Shown: positions 27,043 through 35,924 of the stretch, in pieces
Layout: each line of letters begins with the position of its first letter
Position numbering within the stretch: position 1 is the first letter of the stretch
From: an uncultured Pirellulaceae bacterium
Lineage (GTDB): Bacteria; Planctomycetota; Planctomycetia; Pirellulales; Pirellulaceae
Length of the DNA stretch: 64,000 bases
Direction of reading: 5' to 3'
Assembly: GCA_938084685.1 (NCBI GenBank)
Contig: CALKGE010000001.1
Location: forward strand, 434,001 to 498,000
The notes under the pieces: model-generated
Seen by the model: the letters and a program-made list of their open reading frames with translations, nothing else
Database searches by the model: none
Told to the model about the DNA's origin: nothing
Position numbers and translations under genes: made by a program

Positions 27043-28287
27043 TTATTCGTACAAGTATACTGTGACTTCCGAGTTCCGGGCATAGCCTTCGAGATCTTCA
27101 GGAATAATGACAAAGCCGCTGGCGCGTGTGGTGCTGCTGAGGACACTTGCACCGCTAATAGCGATGGGCTCTACCTGATCGTTGTGAACATGGACTCGCG
27201 CGTAATCAGTACGACCTACTGTGGAGACAAGTTTTCTGGATAGTGGCAGGTTGATAGTACGGTGGGGCCAGGTTGTCGGTAGTCCGGCGAGTTGGCGGAT
27301 AGCGCGGCCGGCAAAAAAATCATAGGCGCAGAGGCAGGAAACCGGATTACCAGGCAATAGAAATACAAGTCGTTTTCCCAGTGTCCCCATACCGCTTGGA
27401 CTGCTGGGCCGCATGGCCACACCGTGAATGTCCAATGACCCGTGTTCTGCCAGTAAACGGGGGGCGTGATCTTCCTGCCCGACACTCGAGCCCCCCGAAA
27501 CCACAATCACGTCGGCATCGGACTGCAAGGCTGCGAGAATGCTTTCAGGATGATCTGAAATAATCCCGGGATGCAGAACCTGCCCGCCGTCTCTGTGGAC
27601 CAATGCAGATAGCATGGGACTATTGGCATCCGCGATCTTGTACTGGTCGGGAGTGGTTCCGGGGGGCAATAATTCGTCGCCGGTGATCACCAATCGTACT
27701 TGTGGTTGCTTGATAACTTCAACAAGCCGGATGCCAATAGAACTCAGAATCCCCAGATCCTGTGGCCGAAGTTTTCTACCCTGTGGTAGGACCTGTTTCC
27801 CAGCTTGAATGTCTTCGCCAGGAAGTCCCACATGTTTTCCGGGAGCAACTTCTCCTTGAACCAGTATGGATTTTTCCTGGATGACAGTCTGTTCTACTGG
27901 CAGGACAGCGTTTGCACCGGCAGGCATCGGCGCCCCGGTCATAATTCGAATGGCTTGCCCAGAAGTTATACTGGCGTGAAACGGATTTCCGGGTAGTGAT
28001 TGGCCAAGAATATCGAGTGTCAGGCTGTTATAGGTACTGGCTCCGGAGGTATCCTCTCCGACAACGGCAAAGCCGTCCATCATCGCTCGTGAAAAATGAG
28101 GCACATCAACCTCACTAGTTATCCCAGTACCCAGAACGCGTCCATAGGCCTCCTGAAGGTCAACCTTTTCCGTTTTTGATTCCGGAATATGTTCGTCGAT
28201 CCAGTCGAGGCAGTTCTGAACTGTCCAGCGGCGCGCAAATCCCTTCATGCGAACGTCGGTCGGGCGATAGAGTGGATCTTGAGTCAT
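27043..28287 (-). CDS. moeA: Molybdopterin molybdotransferase MoeA
   Basis: The 414-residue protein has the normal four-domain MoeA layout: DVPHFSRAMMDGFAV near residue 68, GAPMPAGANAVLPVE, the metal-insertion loop LVITGDELLP, IVVSGGSSVGQED and LLPGNPVSCLCAYDFF. It works in the final step of Mo or W insertion. It is one of two adjacent MoeA proteins, so the pair may split Mo and W or form a heteromer. It follows the Hsp70-like gene by eight bases and precedes the fused moeA by two, all on one strand. Confidence 0.92.
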   Translation of the reverse strand: MTQDPLYRPTDVRMKGFARRWTVQNCLDWIDEHIPESKTEKVDLQEAYGRVLGTGITSEVDVPHFSRAMMDGFAVVGEDTSGASTYNSLTLDILGQSLPGNPFHASITSGQAIRIMTGAPMPAGANAVLPVEQTVIQEKSILVQGEVAPGKHVGLPGEDIQAGKQVLPQGRKLRPQDLGILSSIGIRLVEVIKQPQVRLVITGDELLPPGTTPDQYKIADANSPMLSALVHRDGGQVLHPGIISDHPESILAALQSDADVIVVSGGSSVGQEDHAPRLLAEHGSLDIHGVAMRPSSPSGMGTLGKRLVFLLPGNPVSCLCAYDFFAGRAIRQLAGLPTTWPHRTINLPLSRKLVSTVGRTDYARVHVHNDQVEPIAISGASVLSSTTRASGFVIIPEDLEGYARNSEVTVYLYE

Positions 28288-28295
28288 GGGGGGGA

Positions 28296-29804
28296 TTAAC
28301 CGGTGATATAGTTACGCCAGACTTCGAGTTGTTCGCTGGACAATGTATTTTCGCGAAGGAACTCATTGTCCAGAATGATATCTGTCCCTTTTATTCGAAC
28401 TTTGACACTCAGACGACCGTCTTCCCGGTACTTAAAGAATACTTCAACAGCCGATTTTTCCGGCAAATCGGCAGGGATTCCTCGGATCATGCAGGAGCCG
28501 ATCAGCTGACAGGCTTCTGGTGATCGGCTCTCTCCTTCCACAATCTCGAGTTTGATCGATTGTTGATCCGGGCGAATTCGAAATTCCCGTTTGGCAGTAA
28601 TGGGAAGTCCAGTATTACGAGGAATGATTTTTGCCGTCCGCGGTCGTTGTGTCTCCGGGTCCACGCCAATCACTCCGAGGGTGTGCGAATTGACGTTTTG
28701 GACAGAGAAACTGGTAGGACGTCCCTGCTGCTGATCAAGTAAACGGCCAGCATGTAGTGCTGCGCCATGAGCTACTGCTTCGTCAGGCGACACACTATGA
28801 TCTGGTTCGAGTCCACTTTCAGACTGTAGCATCCTGCTTACTGCAGGCATACGGGTCGAGCCACCCACGAGCAGAATATGGTTGATATCACTCCACTCCA
28901 ATCCTGCCGCCTTGACGGTTTGACCGGCCGTAAAGCGAGTACGTTCCAGCAAATCAGCTGTTAGCGATTCGAACTTTTCTCTGGTCACAGTCACCGGGAG
29001 CGTTTGCTGCTGGAATTCGAGCTGGATTGAGCATTCATCAACTTGGGACAGCACATGTTTTGCATTCTTTGCCTGTTGCCAAAGCATGCCAAGTGATTTG
29101 GGGTCGTTGCGAGGGTCTATTGTGTGTGCAGAAAGAAAAGCCTCGGAAAGGAAATCCACCAGACGCTGGTCCCAGTCGACGCCACCAAGTTGAACGTCAC
29201 CATCGGTTGCCAGTGCTTTGTAATCACGACCTTCTATTTTTACAATCGTGACATCGAACGTTCCACCTCCGAGATCATAAACCAGAATTGTTTGATTCTG
29301 GGACTCCTGGAGGTTTTGTTGAAAGCCATAGGCGATAGCGGCTGCCGTTGGTTCATTGATAATGTCCAGCACTTCGATGCCAGCCAGATAGCCTGCATCC
29401 TGGGTTGCTTTGCGACGGACTTCGTCGAAATAGGCCGGTACGGTAATAACAGCCTTGGTAAATTCGCCAATTTGGACGATGGCGTCTTTGCGTAGTTTAT
29501 TCAGGATGAAGGCTAATAAGGCCTCAGGGGGATATTCAAAGCCAGAAATTTCTTTATGAAAAGCCCGTTTCCCCAAATCGCGTTTAGTGTATTCGGCGAT
29601 CGATTCATAATGATCCGCTTTGGCGACTTCGGCTTTGTTTCCTATTAGAACTTCCTGCTCCTGGAACAGAAGCACGCTGGGGGTGGTGGGCTCACCTTCG
29701 GCATTCAGCAGTGTTTGAGGAGAGTCGTTTTCATCCAGAACAGCAACGACCGAATAGGTTGTTCCCAGATCGATTCCGACAGCAGGTTGTTCTCGTTGAT
29801 TCAT
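28296..29804 (-). CDS. Short Hsp70-family chaperone (DnaK/HscC-like)
   Basis: The protein has 502 residues from the ATG at 29804, giving the canonical opening VGIDLGTTYSVVAV. The nucleotide-binding domain is complete (VITVPAYFDEVRRKAT, NEPTAAAIAYG, VYDLGGGTFDVTIV, LLVGGSTRMPAV). The substrate-binding beta domain follows, but the sequence ends about 100 residues short of DnaK, so most of the helical lid and the EEVD-like tail are missing. HscC-like proteins are similarly short. It is translationally close to moeA (eight bases), suggesting a role in cofactor insertion or enzyme maturation, which is inference. Confidence 0.87.
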   Translation of the reverse strand: MNQREQPAVGIDLGTTYSVVAVLDENDSPQTLLNAEGEPTTPSVLLFQEQEVLIGNKAEVAKADHYESIAEYTKRDLGKRAFHKEISGFEYPPEALLAFILNKLRKDAIVQIGEFTKAVITVPAYFDEVRRKATQDAGYLAGIEVLDIINEPTAAAIAYGFQQNLQESQNQTILVYDLGGGTFDVTIVKIEGRDYKALATDGDVQLGGVDWDQRLVDFLSEAFLSAHTIDPRNDPKSLGMLWQQAKNAKHVLSQVDECSIQLEFQQQTLPVTVTREKFESLTADLLERTRFTAGQTVKAAGLEWSDINHILLVGGSTRMPAVSRMLQSESGLEPDHSVSPDEAVAHGAALHAGRLLDQQQGRPTSFSVQNVNSHTLGVIGVDPETQRPRTAKIIPRNTGLPITAKREFRIRPDQQSIKLEIVEGESRSPEACQLIGSCMIRGIPADLPEKSAVEVFFKYREDGRLSVKVRIKGTDIILDNEFLRENTLSSEQLEVWRNYITG

Positions 29805-29897
29805 ATGACTTGCACGAATTGGGGACAGAGCGAACTTTTCACACTTTGGCTCTTTTCTAACATTGTAGATAGAAAACAAAGTCTGTCAGAGTGGAAA

Positions 29898-30779
29898 TTA
29901 TGGCAAGGGGTAACCCCGGATTACTTTGTAAATAGCGCTATTATCAAGCTCGCCATAGCCAGCATCGATGGCGGAATCCAGTAGCTGCGCATGCAGAGTA
30001 GACAACGGTAATTCCTGTTGATGTTGTGCTGCTAACTGACGAATTAAACCGACATCTTTGCGGTGTTGTTTTAGCCGTGCCTGAGGTGAGAAATCCTGTG
30101 TGATCATTTTCTCGCCTTTCACATCCATCGCAGCGGAATAGGCTGGAGTTGCTTTGAGAACTTCCAAAGCTGAATGGAGAGGAATACCGGCTGCTTCTGC
30201 AAGAGCAAGGCTTTCAGCCAGCACCGCACGATTCAGTCCGAGCGCCAGATTGACAACGAGTTTTACTCGAGCCCCTGCGCCAACTTCGCCAACATGAAAT
30301 ACAACATTGGAAAGGTCACCCAGCAAGGGTGTGTGTTGGCGGAACAGGTCGTCTGGGCCGCCCACCATAAAGACACCGCTGCCCTCTTTTACCTGACTGC
30401 TTGCTCCGGCAACCGTGGCCTCCATAAAGCGAATATTACTGGCACCCAGGAGTTTTGAGTTATCGACTGCGTCTTCCGGTGCGCCGGTCGTGGTATCAAT
30501 CACTGTGGAGCCAGCCGCTGCACAGTGAGCGAGTTGGGCACAGACGGCTTTGGAAATTGTGGAATCAGGCAAGGAAAGGATGATGACTGAAGTGGCGGCA
30601 GCGACATCCTCGATGGACTTTGCTGCCTGGCCGCCTAATTCAACGAGGTCGTCGAGTTGTTCCTGCTGTAGATCATAGCCAATGACCGAGTGGCCAGCTC
30701 CGCGGAGGCGGTGACATAGAGCGGTACCTAATAAGCCGACTCCGATAACGCCAATCAAATTGTTTAATGGTCGTGTCAT
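29898..30779 (-). CDS. 3-hydroxyisobutyrate/6-phosphogluconate dehydrogenase-like NAD(P) oxidoreductase
   Basis: The 293-residue protein has a Rossmann fold at the N-terminus (GVIGVGLLGTALCHRL), the substrate-binding DTTTGAP segment, the G-rich ATVAGASSQVKEGSGVFMVGG block, and the catalytic lysine in GAGARVKLVVNL. The beta-hydroxyacid dehydrogenase family acts on 2-methyl-3-hydroxy acids, tartronate semialdehyde and related compounds; the exact substrate is unknown. The ATG overlaps the upstream MFS stop in ATGA, so transporter and enzyme are probably translated together and may handle one compound. Confidence 0.85.
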   Translation of the reverse strand: MTRPLNNLIGVIGVGLLGTALCHRLRGAGHSVIGYDLQQEQLDDLVELGGQAAKSIEDVAAATSVIILSLPDSTISKAVCAQLAHCAAAGSTVIDTTTGAPEDAVDNSKLLGASNIRFMEATVAGASSQVKEGSGVFMVGGPDDLFRQHTPLLGDLSNVVFHVGEVGAGARVKLVVNLALGLNRAVLAESLALAEAAGIPLHSALEVLKATPAYSAAMDVKGEKMITQDFSPQARLKQHRKDVGLIRQLAAQHQQELPLSTLHAQLLDSAIDAGYGELDNSAIYKVIRGYPLP

Positions 30780-32017
30780 GCTTTGCTGGCCTCTGTACTG
30801 GGAGGCGTTTTAGGGTTTAGCACGATAAGCAGGACTCCCAACATGGCTGCCAGTACTGATAACCCGGCGAATACGTGATTGGTATTCAGGGTGGTAGCAT
30901 CCTTCAGCCAACCGGCGAGTACGGCACCCAAACTGCCCACGCCAAATCCCATAACAAAATTCAGGCCGTAACAGACGCTGCGGTGTTCACGGGGAGTGTA
31001 TTTGGCAACAAGGCTATTGTAGATTGGTTGAAACATAAAGTGAACCAAGGCGAAAACGGCGGCAGATGCCAGTGCCCATTCTGCAGCGAAAATTGCCATG
31101 CCGACGAGGAATGGTGCGTTACAAAGTGTGATAAGTGTGAGTTGTTGTTCGAGTCGTTTAGGGTCTCCAATCTTTCCGGCAATGAACTGACCTGCGCAGC
31201 CGAACAGCATGATCCCGGCCATGAGAAATGAACGTTGGCTTTTCAGGTCAGTGGCCGTGCCGAACAGCTTGCTAAACAGAGGAGTATCCAGAAAGGATTC
31301 GTCTTTAAAAAAGGTGATGACTCCCGAGTAAACCATTCCCTGAATGGCTGCCAGTGTGATCAGGATCAGAAAACAACGCCAGTCCCGATCAGGTTCATCC
31401 ACGTCGGTCTGCACTTCCACCGAAAGCTGGTCGGTTCCGTTCTGCCGGCCAATGATCAGATAACGCCGCAGCACGAAGACAGCCACAGCCCCCGCAAACC
31501 CGAGGAATCCCAGAACTTGAAAGAAATTATGCCATTGCATACCTCCTGTTTGCAGTAGTGCAAAAACCAGAGGTGCCAGTGCGATTCCGGCAGAACCAAA
31601 GACACCATGAATTCCCAGTGCCATGGGGCGTTGTTGAGGAGTTGTCTTGAGTGAAATCAGTGCCAGCCCTGCCGGGTGATAGATGCTGGCGAAGAGTCCG
31701 AGCACAAAGAACATTCCAAATAGCGAATTCAAAGTTGGAATGGATGAAATCAGAAAACAGAGCAGTCCGCAGCCGGCCAGATAGATAACCAACATGGGGG
31801 GAGCTCCGAAACGGTCCACCAAAAAACCGACCAGTAGTGCTCCCAGGCCCCAGGGCCATCGGAAGGCACTGCTCAAAGAACCAATGATCGTATCACTAGT
31901 CCCATACTGCGTTTTCAAATCATCCTGTACGGCCGGCAGCGCCAATTCGAAGACATGCACCAGGGCATGAAGACAGGAAATGAAACAGATAATCCAGAAT
32001 AGCTGCCGACGGGTCAT
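30776..32017 (-). CDS. Major facilitator superfamily transporter
   Basis: The 413-residue integral membrane protein has about 12 hydrophobic segments. The loop between helices 2 and 3 reads GFLVDRFGAPPM, the MFS signature. The first half ends near VFVLRRYLIIG with a charged central loop, and the second half begins at CFLILITLAAIQG. The substrate is unknown; coupling to the downstream dehydrogenase suggests an organic acid. It begins three bases after the trpD stop. Confidence 0.85.
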   Translation of the reverse strand: MTRRQLFWIICFISCLHALVHVFELALPAVQDDLKTQYGTSDTIIGSLSSAFRWPWGLGALLVGFLVDRFGAPPMLVIYLAGCGLLCFLISSIPTLNSLFGMFFVLGLFASIYHPAGLALISLKTTPQQRPMALGIHGVFGSAGIALAPLVFALLQTGGMQWHNFFQVLGFLGFAGAVAVFVLRRYLIIGRQNGTDQLSVEVQTDVDEPDRDWRCFLILITLAAIQGMVYSGVITFFKDESFLDTPLFSKLFGTATDLKSQRSFLMAGIMLFGCAGQFIAGKIGDPKRLEQQLTLITLCNAPFLVGMAIFAAEWALASAAVFALVHFMFQPIYNSLVAKYTPREHRSVCYGLNFVMGFGVGSLGAVLAGWLKDATTLNTNHVFAGLSVLAAMLGVLLIVLNPKTPPSTEASKA

Positions 32018-32020
32018 AGC

Positions 32021-33028
32021 TTACTTTGTAATTTCACTAAACCGTTGAACGACATTATTGGCAGCACCACTGTCGATTGATTCCTGAGCCTCCTTGGCGC
32101 AGTCTGTCAGGGATAAATCAGGTTTTGCCAGTGAAATGGCAGCCGCGGAATTGATGATTACGATGTCCCGGGCCGGTCCTGTCTCTCCCTGCAGGATGGC
32201 CCGTATGCGTTGTGCGCTCTCTGCCGGATCGCTCGCTTCCATGCCTGCCAGCTCGGTTGGCTCGAGACCAAACATGGAAGGTTCCCACTGGGTATCGACC
32301 GTCGTACCAGGCGTAACTTTGGTCACATCGGTTGTACCCGCCAAAGTGATTTCGTCCAGACCATCGCTGCCACAAACGACATATGCTTTTTTGATGTCCA
32401 GCAGTGACAATGCTTGAGCCAGCCTTGGCCGGAGGGCAGGTTTGCCAACACCCAGCACCTGATAGGGGGCCCGGGCAGGATTACAAAGTGGTCCCAGGAG
32501 ATTGAAGATGGTTGGCACTTCAATACTGCGACGTACCGGACCAACGTGTCGCATCGCCGGGTGGAACAGCGGTGCAAAGCAAAAGCAGATTCCGACTTCG
32601 TCCAGCGCATGCTGCATGACATCGACGGGTGCTTCGATATTGATCCCCAATTCCACAAGGACATCAGCGGAGCCGGTTTTACTGGTGATTTTGCGATTTC
32701 CGTGTTTGGCCACGGCGATTCCGGCTCCGGCAGCGACGATTGCAGCGGCAGTGGAGATGTTGAATGTCCCGGAACCGTCTCCACCGGTACCGCAGGTATC
32801 CACTAAATCCTGTCGTGACGAATGGAGTGGAGTCATATGAGCTCGCATCGCTTTGGCGGCTCCAGCAATCTCCTCGACGGTTTCTCCTTTGGCAACCAGC
32901 GCCAGTAACAATTCCCGAATCTGATCCTCGGCACATCGACCCTGCATGACCAGATCAATGGCGGCGGTCATTTCCTCCTGGGAAAGGTTTTCTCCGGCTT
33001 TCACTTTGGTGATTTGTTCATTCAGCAT
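32021..33028 (-). CDS. trpD: Anthranilate phosphoribosyltransferase
   Basis: It joins anthranilate to phosphoribosyl pyrophosphate in tryptophan synthesis. The protein has 335 residues from the ATG at 33028; the track start adds a 38-residue tail that does not belong. Signatures are DTCGTGGDGSGTFNIST, GNRKITSKTGSADVLVELG, and FAPLFHPAMRHVGPVRRSI with PTIFNLLGPLCNPA. No other trp gene is nearby; it heads the minus-strand run that continues into the molybdenum cofactor genes, with only three bases to the next gene. Confidence 0.95.
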   Translation of the reverse strand: MLNEQITKVKAGENLSQEEMTAAIDLVMQGRCAEDQIRELLLALVAKGETVEEIAGAAKAMRAHMTPLHSSRQDLVDTCGTGGDGSGTFNISTAAAIVAAGAGIAVAKHGNRKITSKTGSADVLVELGINIEAPVDVMQHALDEVGICFCFAPLFHPAMRHVGPVRRSIEVPTIFNLLGPLCNPARAPYQVLGVGKPALRPRLAQALSLLDIKKAYVVCGSDGLDEITLAGTTDVTKVTPGTTVDTQWEPSMFGLEPTELAGMEASDPAESAQRIRAILQGETGPARDIVIINSAAAISLAKPDLSLTDCAKEAQESIDSGAANNVVQRFSEITK

Positions 33029-33193
33029 GATTGGTTTTTCATTTAGTGAACTGAAAGGCAAAACAGATACCGATTCATTGTACCGTTGGGAATCCGTTAG
33101 CGTGAGGTAGAGAGACAGGACGGTTTGACTTCCTTCAGGCAAAAACCGATAAACGTAATGTAGGCAGTGAGTTTTTTGAATGGATGATCTCTG

Positions 33194-34120
33194 ATGGTAC
33201 GCCGCATTATTATCGACTGTGACCCGGGCATCGATGATAGTGTTGCTTTGGTGATGGCATTGTTCAGCCGATCACTCGATGTAGTGGCCATTACGGCAGT
33301 AGAAGGCAATGTGCCAGCAGAGATGGCTACCAGGAATGTGCAGACAGTTATCGAGCAACTCGACCCTCCTCGACTTCCCCGTATCGGTGCGGCCACTGCC
33401 AATGACAACGCCGATTATCGTGACGCCTGCTTTATTCATGGCAGAGATGGTCTCGGCGAGGCAGGGTTTGTAACAGCCGATCATCACCAGCGGCACTTGT
33501 CTGAGAAGATCATTTGTGATGAAGTCAGGGCAGCCCCTGGAGAAATCGGCATCGTCTGCCTGGGCCCACTAACCAATGTTGCTCGCGCTATCCAGCGGGA
33601 TCCCCACTTTGTCGAAAACGTGGGTGAAGTTGTAATGATGGGAGGCAGCTTTAACGGGATTGGGAATGTTACTCAAACTGCGGAATTCAATATTCACTGT
33701 GACCCCGAAAGTGCTTGGGAAGTCTTTCACGCTCCGATAAAAAAGACACTCATTCCTCTGGATATCACTTCTCAGGTTCAGTTTTCACTCGGCTTGATAG
33801 ACTCTCTGCCTCACGAGTCTACATCGGTGGGCAGATTCTTGCACCGAGTGATCCCATATTTATTTCGTTCGTATCGTCAGCAACTTGGATTGGAGACGAT
33901 CCAGATTCATGATGCGGTTGCTTTATTACAGTTGATGGAACCTGAGTTGTTTGAATTGGAAGCTCTGGCCGGAGATGTGGAAATCAAAGGTGAGCTTACC
34001 CGGGGAATGACAGTTTTTGAAAAACGTCGCAGCAAAAATGCTCCTCATAATCTGGAAGTGGCTCGAGTGGTAGCCGTATCAGCAGCGCGGCAAGCGGTAA
34101 TCAAGCGACTCCATTCTTAA
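33194..34120 (+). CDS. Inosine-uridine preferring nucleoside hydrolase
   Basis: The 308-residue protein starts with IIIDCDPGIDDSVAL, the calcium-binding aspartate cluster of the nucleoside hydrolase family, followed by ACFIHGRDGLGEAGF, CLGPLTNVARAI and a late IHDAVALLQLM where the last metal aspartate sits. It hydrolyses ribonucleosides to base and ribose. The substrate preference is not predictable. It stands alone and is divergent from trpD. Confidence 0.92.
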   Translation: MVRRIIIDCDPGIDDSVALVMALFSRSLDVVAITAVEGNVPAEMATRNVQTVIEQLDPPRLPRIGAATANDNADYRDACFIHGRDGLGEAGFVTADHHQRHLSEKIICDEVRAAPGEIGIVCLGPLTNVARAIQRDPHFVENVGEVVMMGGSFNGIGNVTQTAEFNIHCDPESAWEVFHAPIKKTLIPLDITSQVQFSLGLIDSLPHESTSVGRFLHRVIPYLFRSYRQQLGLETIQIHDAVALLQLMEPELFELEALAGDVEIKGELTRGMTVFEKRRSKNAPHNLEVARVVAVSAARQAVIKRLHS

Positions 34121-34318
34121 GATTCTCCTTTTGTTTGCCCTGCGTTGAAGTTGGCAGCAACCGGTCCAGGGAATTCGCTAAAAAGGGTGATTTCAGAGGT
34201 CCGATTGTGTCGATTATTCCAATAATGCTGGAAGAACCGAGTATGTCCGCTTCATTGAAATCGGAAATGGAAGCGGTACGTCGGGATCTTTTGATTTTTT
34301 AATGGGGAGATGACAACG

Positions 34319-34714
34319 ATGGCCCGTAAAGACGCCATTGCTAAATTGAAGACGGTTCTGCTGAGTCGCCGTGATGCCCTTCGAAAAGCTCTGGATGGAG
34401 ATTTTAGCGCTCTTAGGGTATTGCGTGAACAGGCATCCGGCGATGTCGTTGATTTCGCTCTGGATTCTGCTCAGGATGAACTGAATTCTCAGCTAGCAGA
34501 AGTTGAGAGCCGTGAATTGAAGCAGATCGAAACGGCGATCGGCAAAATATCAGCAGGCACTTATGGCCTGTGCGAGTTTTGTGAAAAGAATATCCCTCTG
34601 GCGCGGCTGCAGGCGTTGCCTTATGCGTCAAGTTGTATTGCCTGTCAAACCAAAGTGGAAACACTCGGAGAAGATTGGAACCAACAGGCAGAAAACGGCG
34701 AGATTTTCAGCTAG
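34319..34714 (+). CDS. TraR/DksA-type zinc-finger protein
   Basis: The protein has 131 residues. The ATG at 34319 is preferred over 34310 because GGGGAG lies nine bases before it but touches the earlier ATG. The N-terminal half is a coiled coil (DELNSQLAEVESRELKQIETAIGKI) and the C-terminus carries a four-cysteine zinc finger (CEFC and CIAC). Such proteins bind the RNA polymerase secondary channel and alter transcription initiation. Coiled-coil tip residues DksA-like D-x-x-D-x-A are not evident, so it may be a general DksA-like regulator rather than true DksA. Confidence 0.85.
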   Translation: MARKDAIAKLKTVLLSRRDALRKALDGDFSALRVLREQASGDVVDFALDSAQDELNSQLAEVESRELKQIETAIGKISAGTYGLCEFCEKNIPLARLQALPYASSCIACQTKVETLGEDWNQQAENGEIFS

Positions 34715-34787
34715 AGATTGAAGCTTACTTAGACGAACAGAATCATTGGGGGGCAGCACAGTCGAGCATGGCTGTAGCTGATAGGAA

Positions 34788-35894
34788 ATGCATCGATTAC
34801 GTTTAGTGATCTGTCTGGCAACATGTTTGTGGATCGCACCAGCCACGATGGGGCAGGAGCAACCCGTTTCGGTTGCGCTGGATGCACGTGAACGACTCTT
34901 TGAACAACTGGCAACGGATGCGGAACAGTTTGACGCACGCAATATCCTCAAAAAAGTCGTGCGTGTCTCGAAGCCCTCGGTCGTCCACATTCAGAGTCGT
35001 AAAATTGTTCAGACTGGAATGCGGCGAACGATCGAAGAAGCAGGATCAGGGTTTGTTGTAGAGCTGAACGATCAGAGGTACATTCTTACCAATCGCCATG
35101 TTGTGTTTCCGACTGCGACAAATGGTGTCAAAGTATCACTTGAAGATGGCCGTAAGCTGACCGTGGCGGACATTGCATCAGATCCTTCAAGTGACATTGC
35201 GGTGATTACTGTACGAGAAAAGGAATTACTTGTTCCCGCGCATATCGGCGATAGTGGTCGCACGGAAATCGGTGATTTTGTGGTTGCTATCGGAAGTCCT
35301 TTCGGACTGACACATTCGATCACCTATGGAATCATTTCAGCAAAAGGACGTAAAGATCTTGTGCTGGGAACCCAGGGAGTTGTCGTTCAGGACTTTCTTC
35401 AAACTGATGCTGCTATTAATCCTGGCAACAGCGGTGGGCCGTTGGTGAGTATGCGTGGCGAAGTCATTGGCATTAATACTGCGATTGCCAGCAGTTCAGG
35501 TGGAAATGAAGGCATTGGCTTTACGATTCCCATCAATATGGCGATGGTCGTGGTTGGCCAGCTATTGGATAAAAAAGTGGTTCGAGGCGCTTATCTGGGT
35601 GTCCGTATGGATCACGACTTTACAGATTCTACGGCTTTAAAACTTGGCTTAAGTCACGCGCGCGGAGTGCGAATTACCGGAGTCACCAGGAACTCACCTG
35701 CTGCAAAAGCGAAAATCGTTCCCAATGATGTCATTCTGAGTTTCAATGGTACGCTTCTGGAAGACGATGACCATCTAGCGAATCTTGTCAGTCTTACGCC
35801 GGTTGGCAACAAAGTAACTCTGCTATTGTTGCGTGAACGAAAACCGATGCGGATGGAAGTCCAACTGGCATCCCGACCTGAATCAGAAGACTGA
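34788..35894 (+). CDS. HtrA/DegP-type serine protease with one PDZ domain
   Basis: The 368-residue protein has a signal peptide (LVICLATCLWIAPATMG), so it is periplasmic. The S1C protease domain carries a full triad: histidine in LTNRHVV, aspartate in SSDIAVI and serine in NPGNSGGPLV. A single PDZ domain follows from about residue 265 (GAYLGVRMDHD, VTRNSPAAKAKIVPNDVILSFNG). The family degrades or refolds damaged envelope proteins. It is monocistronic and convergent with the aminotransferase gene. Confidence 0.92.
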   Translation: MHRLRLVICLATCLWIAPATMGQEQPVSVALDARERLFEQLATDAEQFDARNILKKVVRVSKPSVVHIQSRKIVQTGMRRTIEEAGSGFVVELNDQRYILTNRHVVFPTATNGVKVSLEDGRKLTVADIASDPSSDIAVITVREKELLVPAHIGDSGRTEIGDFVVAIGSPFGLTHSITYGIISAKGRKDLVLGTQGVVVQDFLQTDAAINPGNSGGPLVSMRGEVIGINTAIASSSGGNEGIGFTIPINMAMVVVGQLLDKKVVRGAYLGVRMDHDFTDSTALKLGLSHARGVRITGVTRNSPAAKAKIVPNDVILSFNGTLLEDDDHLANLVSLTPVGNKVTLLLLRERKPMRMEVQLASRPESED

Positions 35895-35924
35895 TATCGT
35901 TGGCGAGCCATACCGAGTTTCTGC

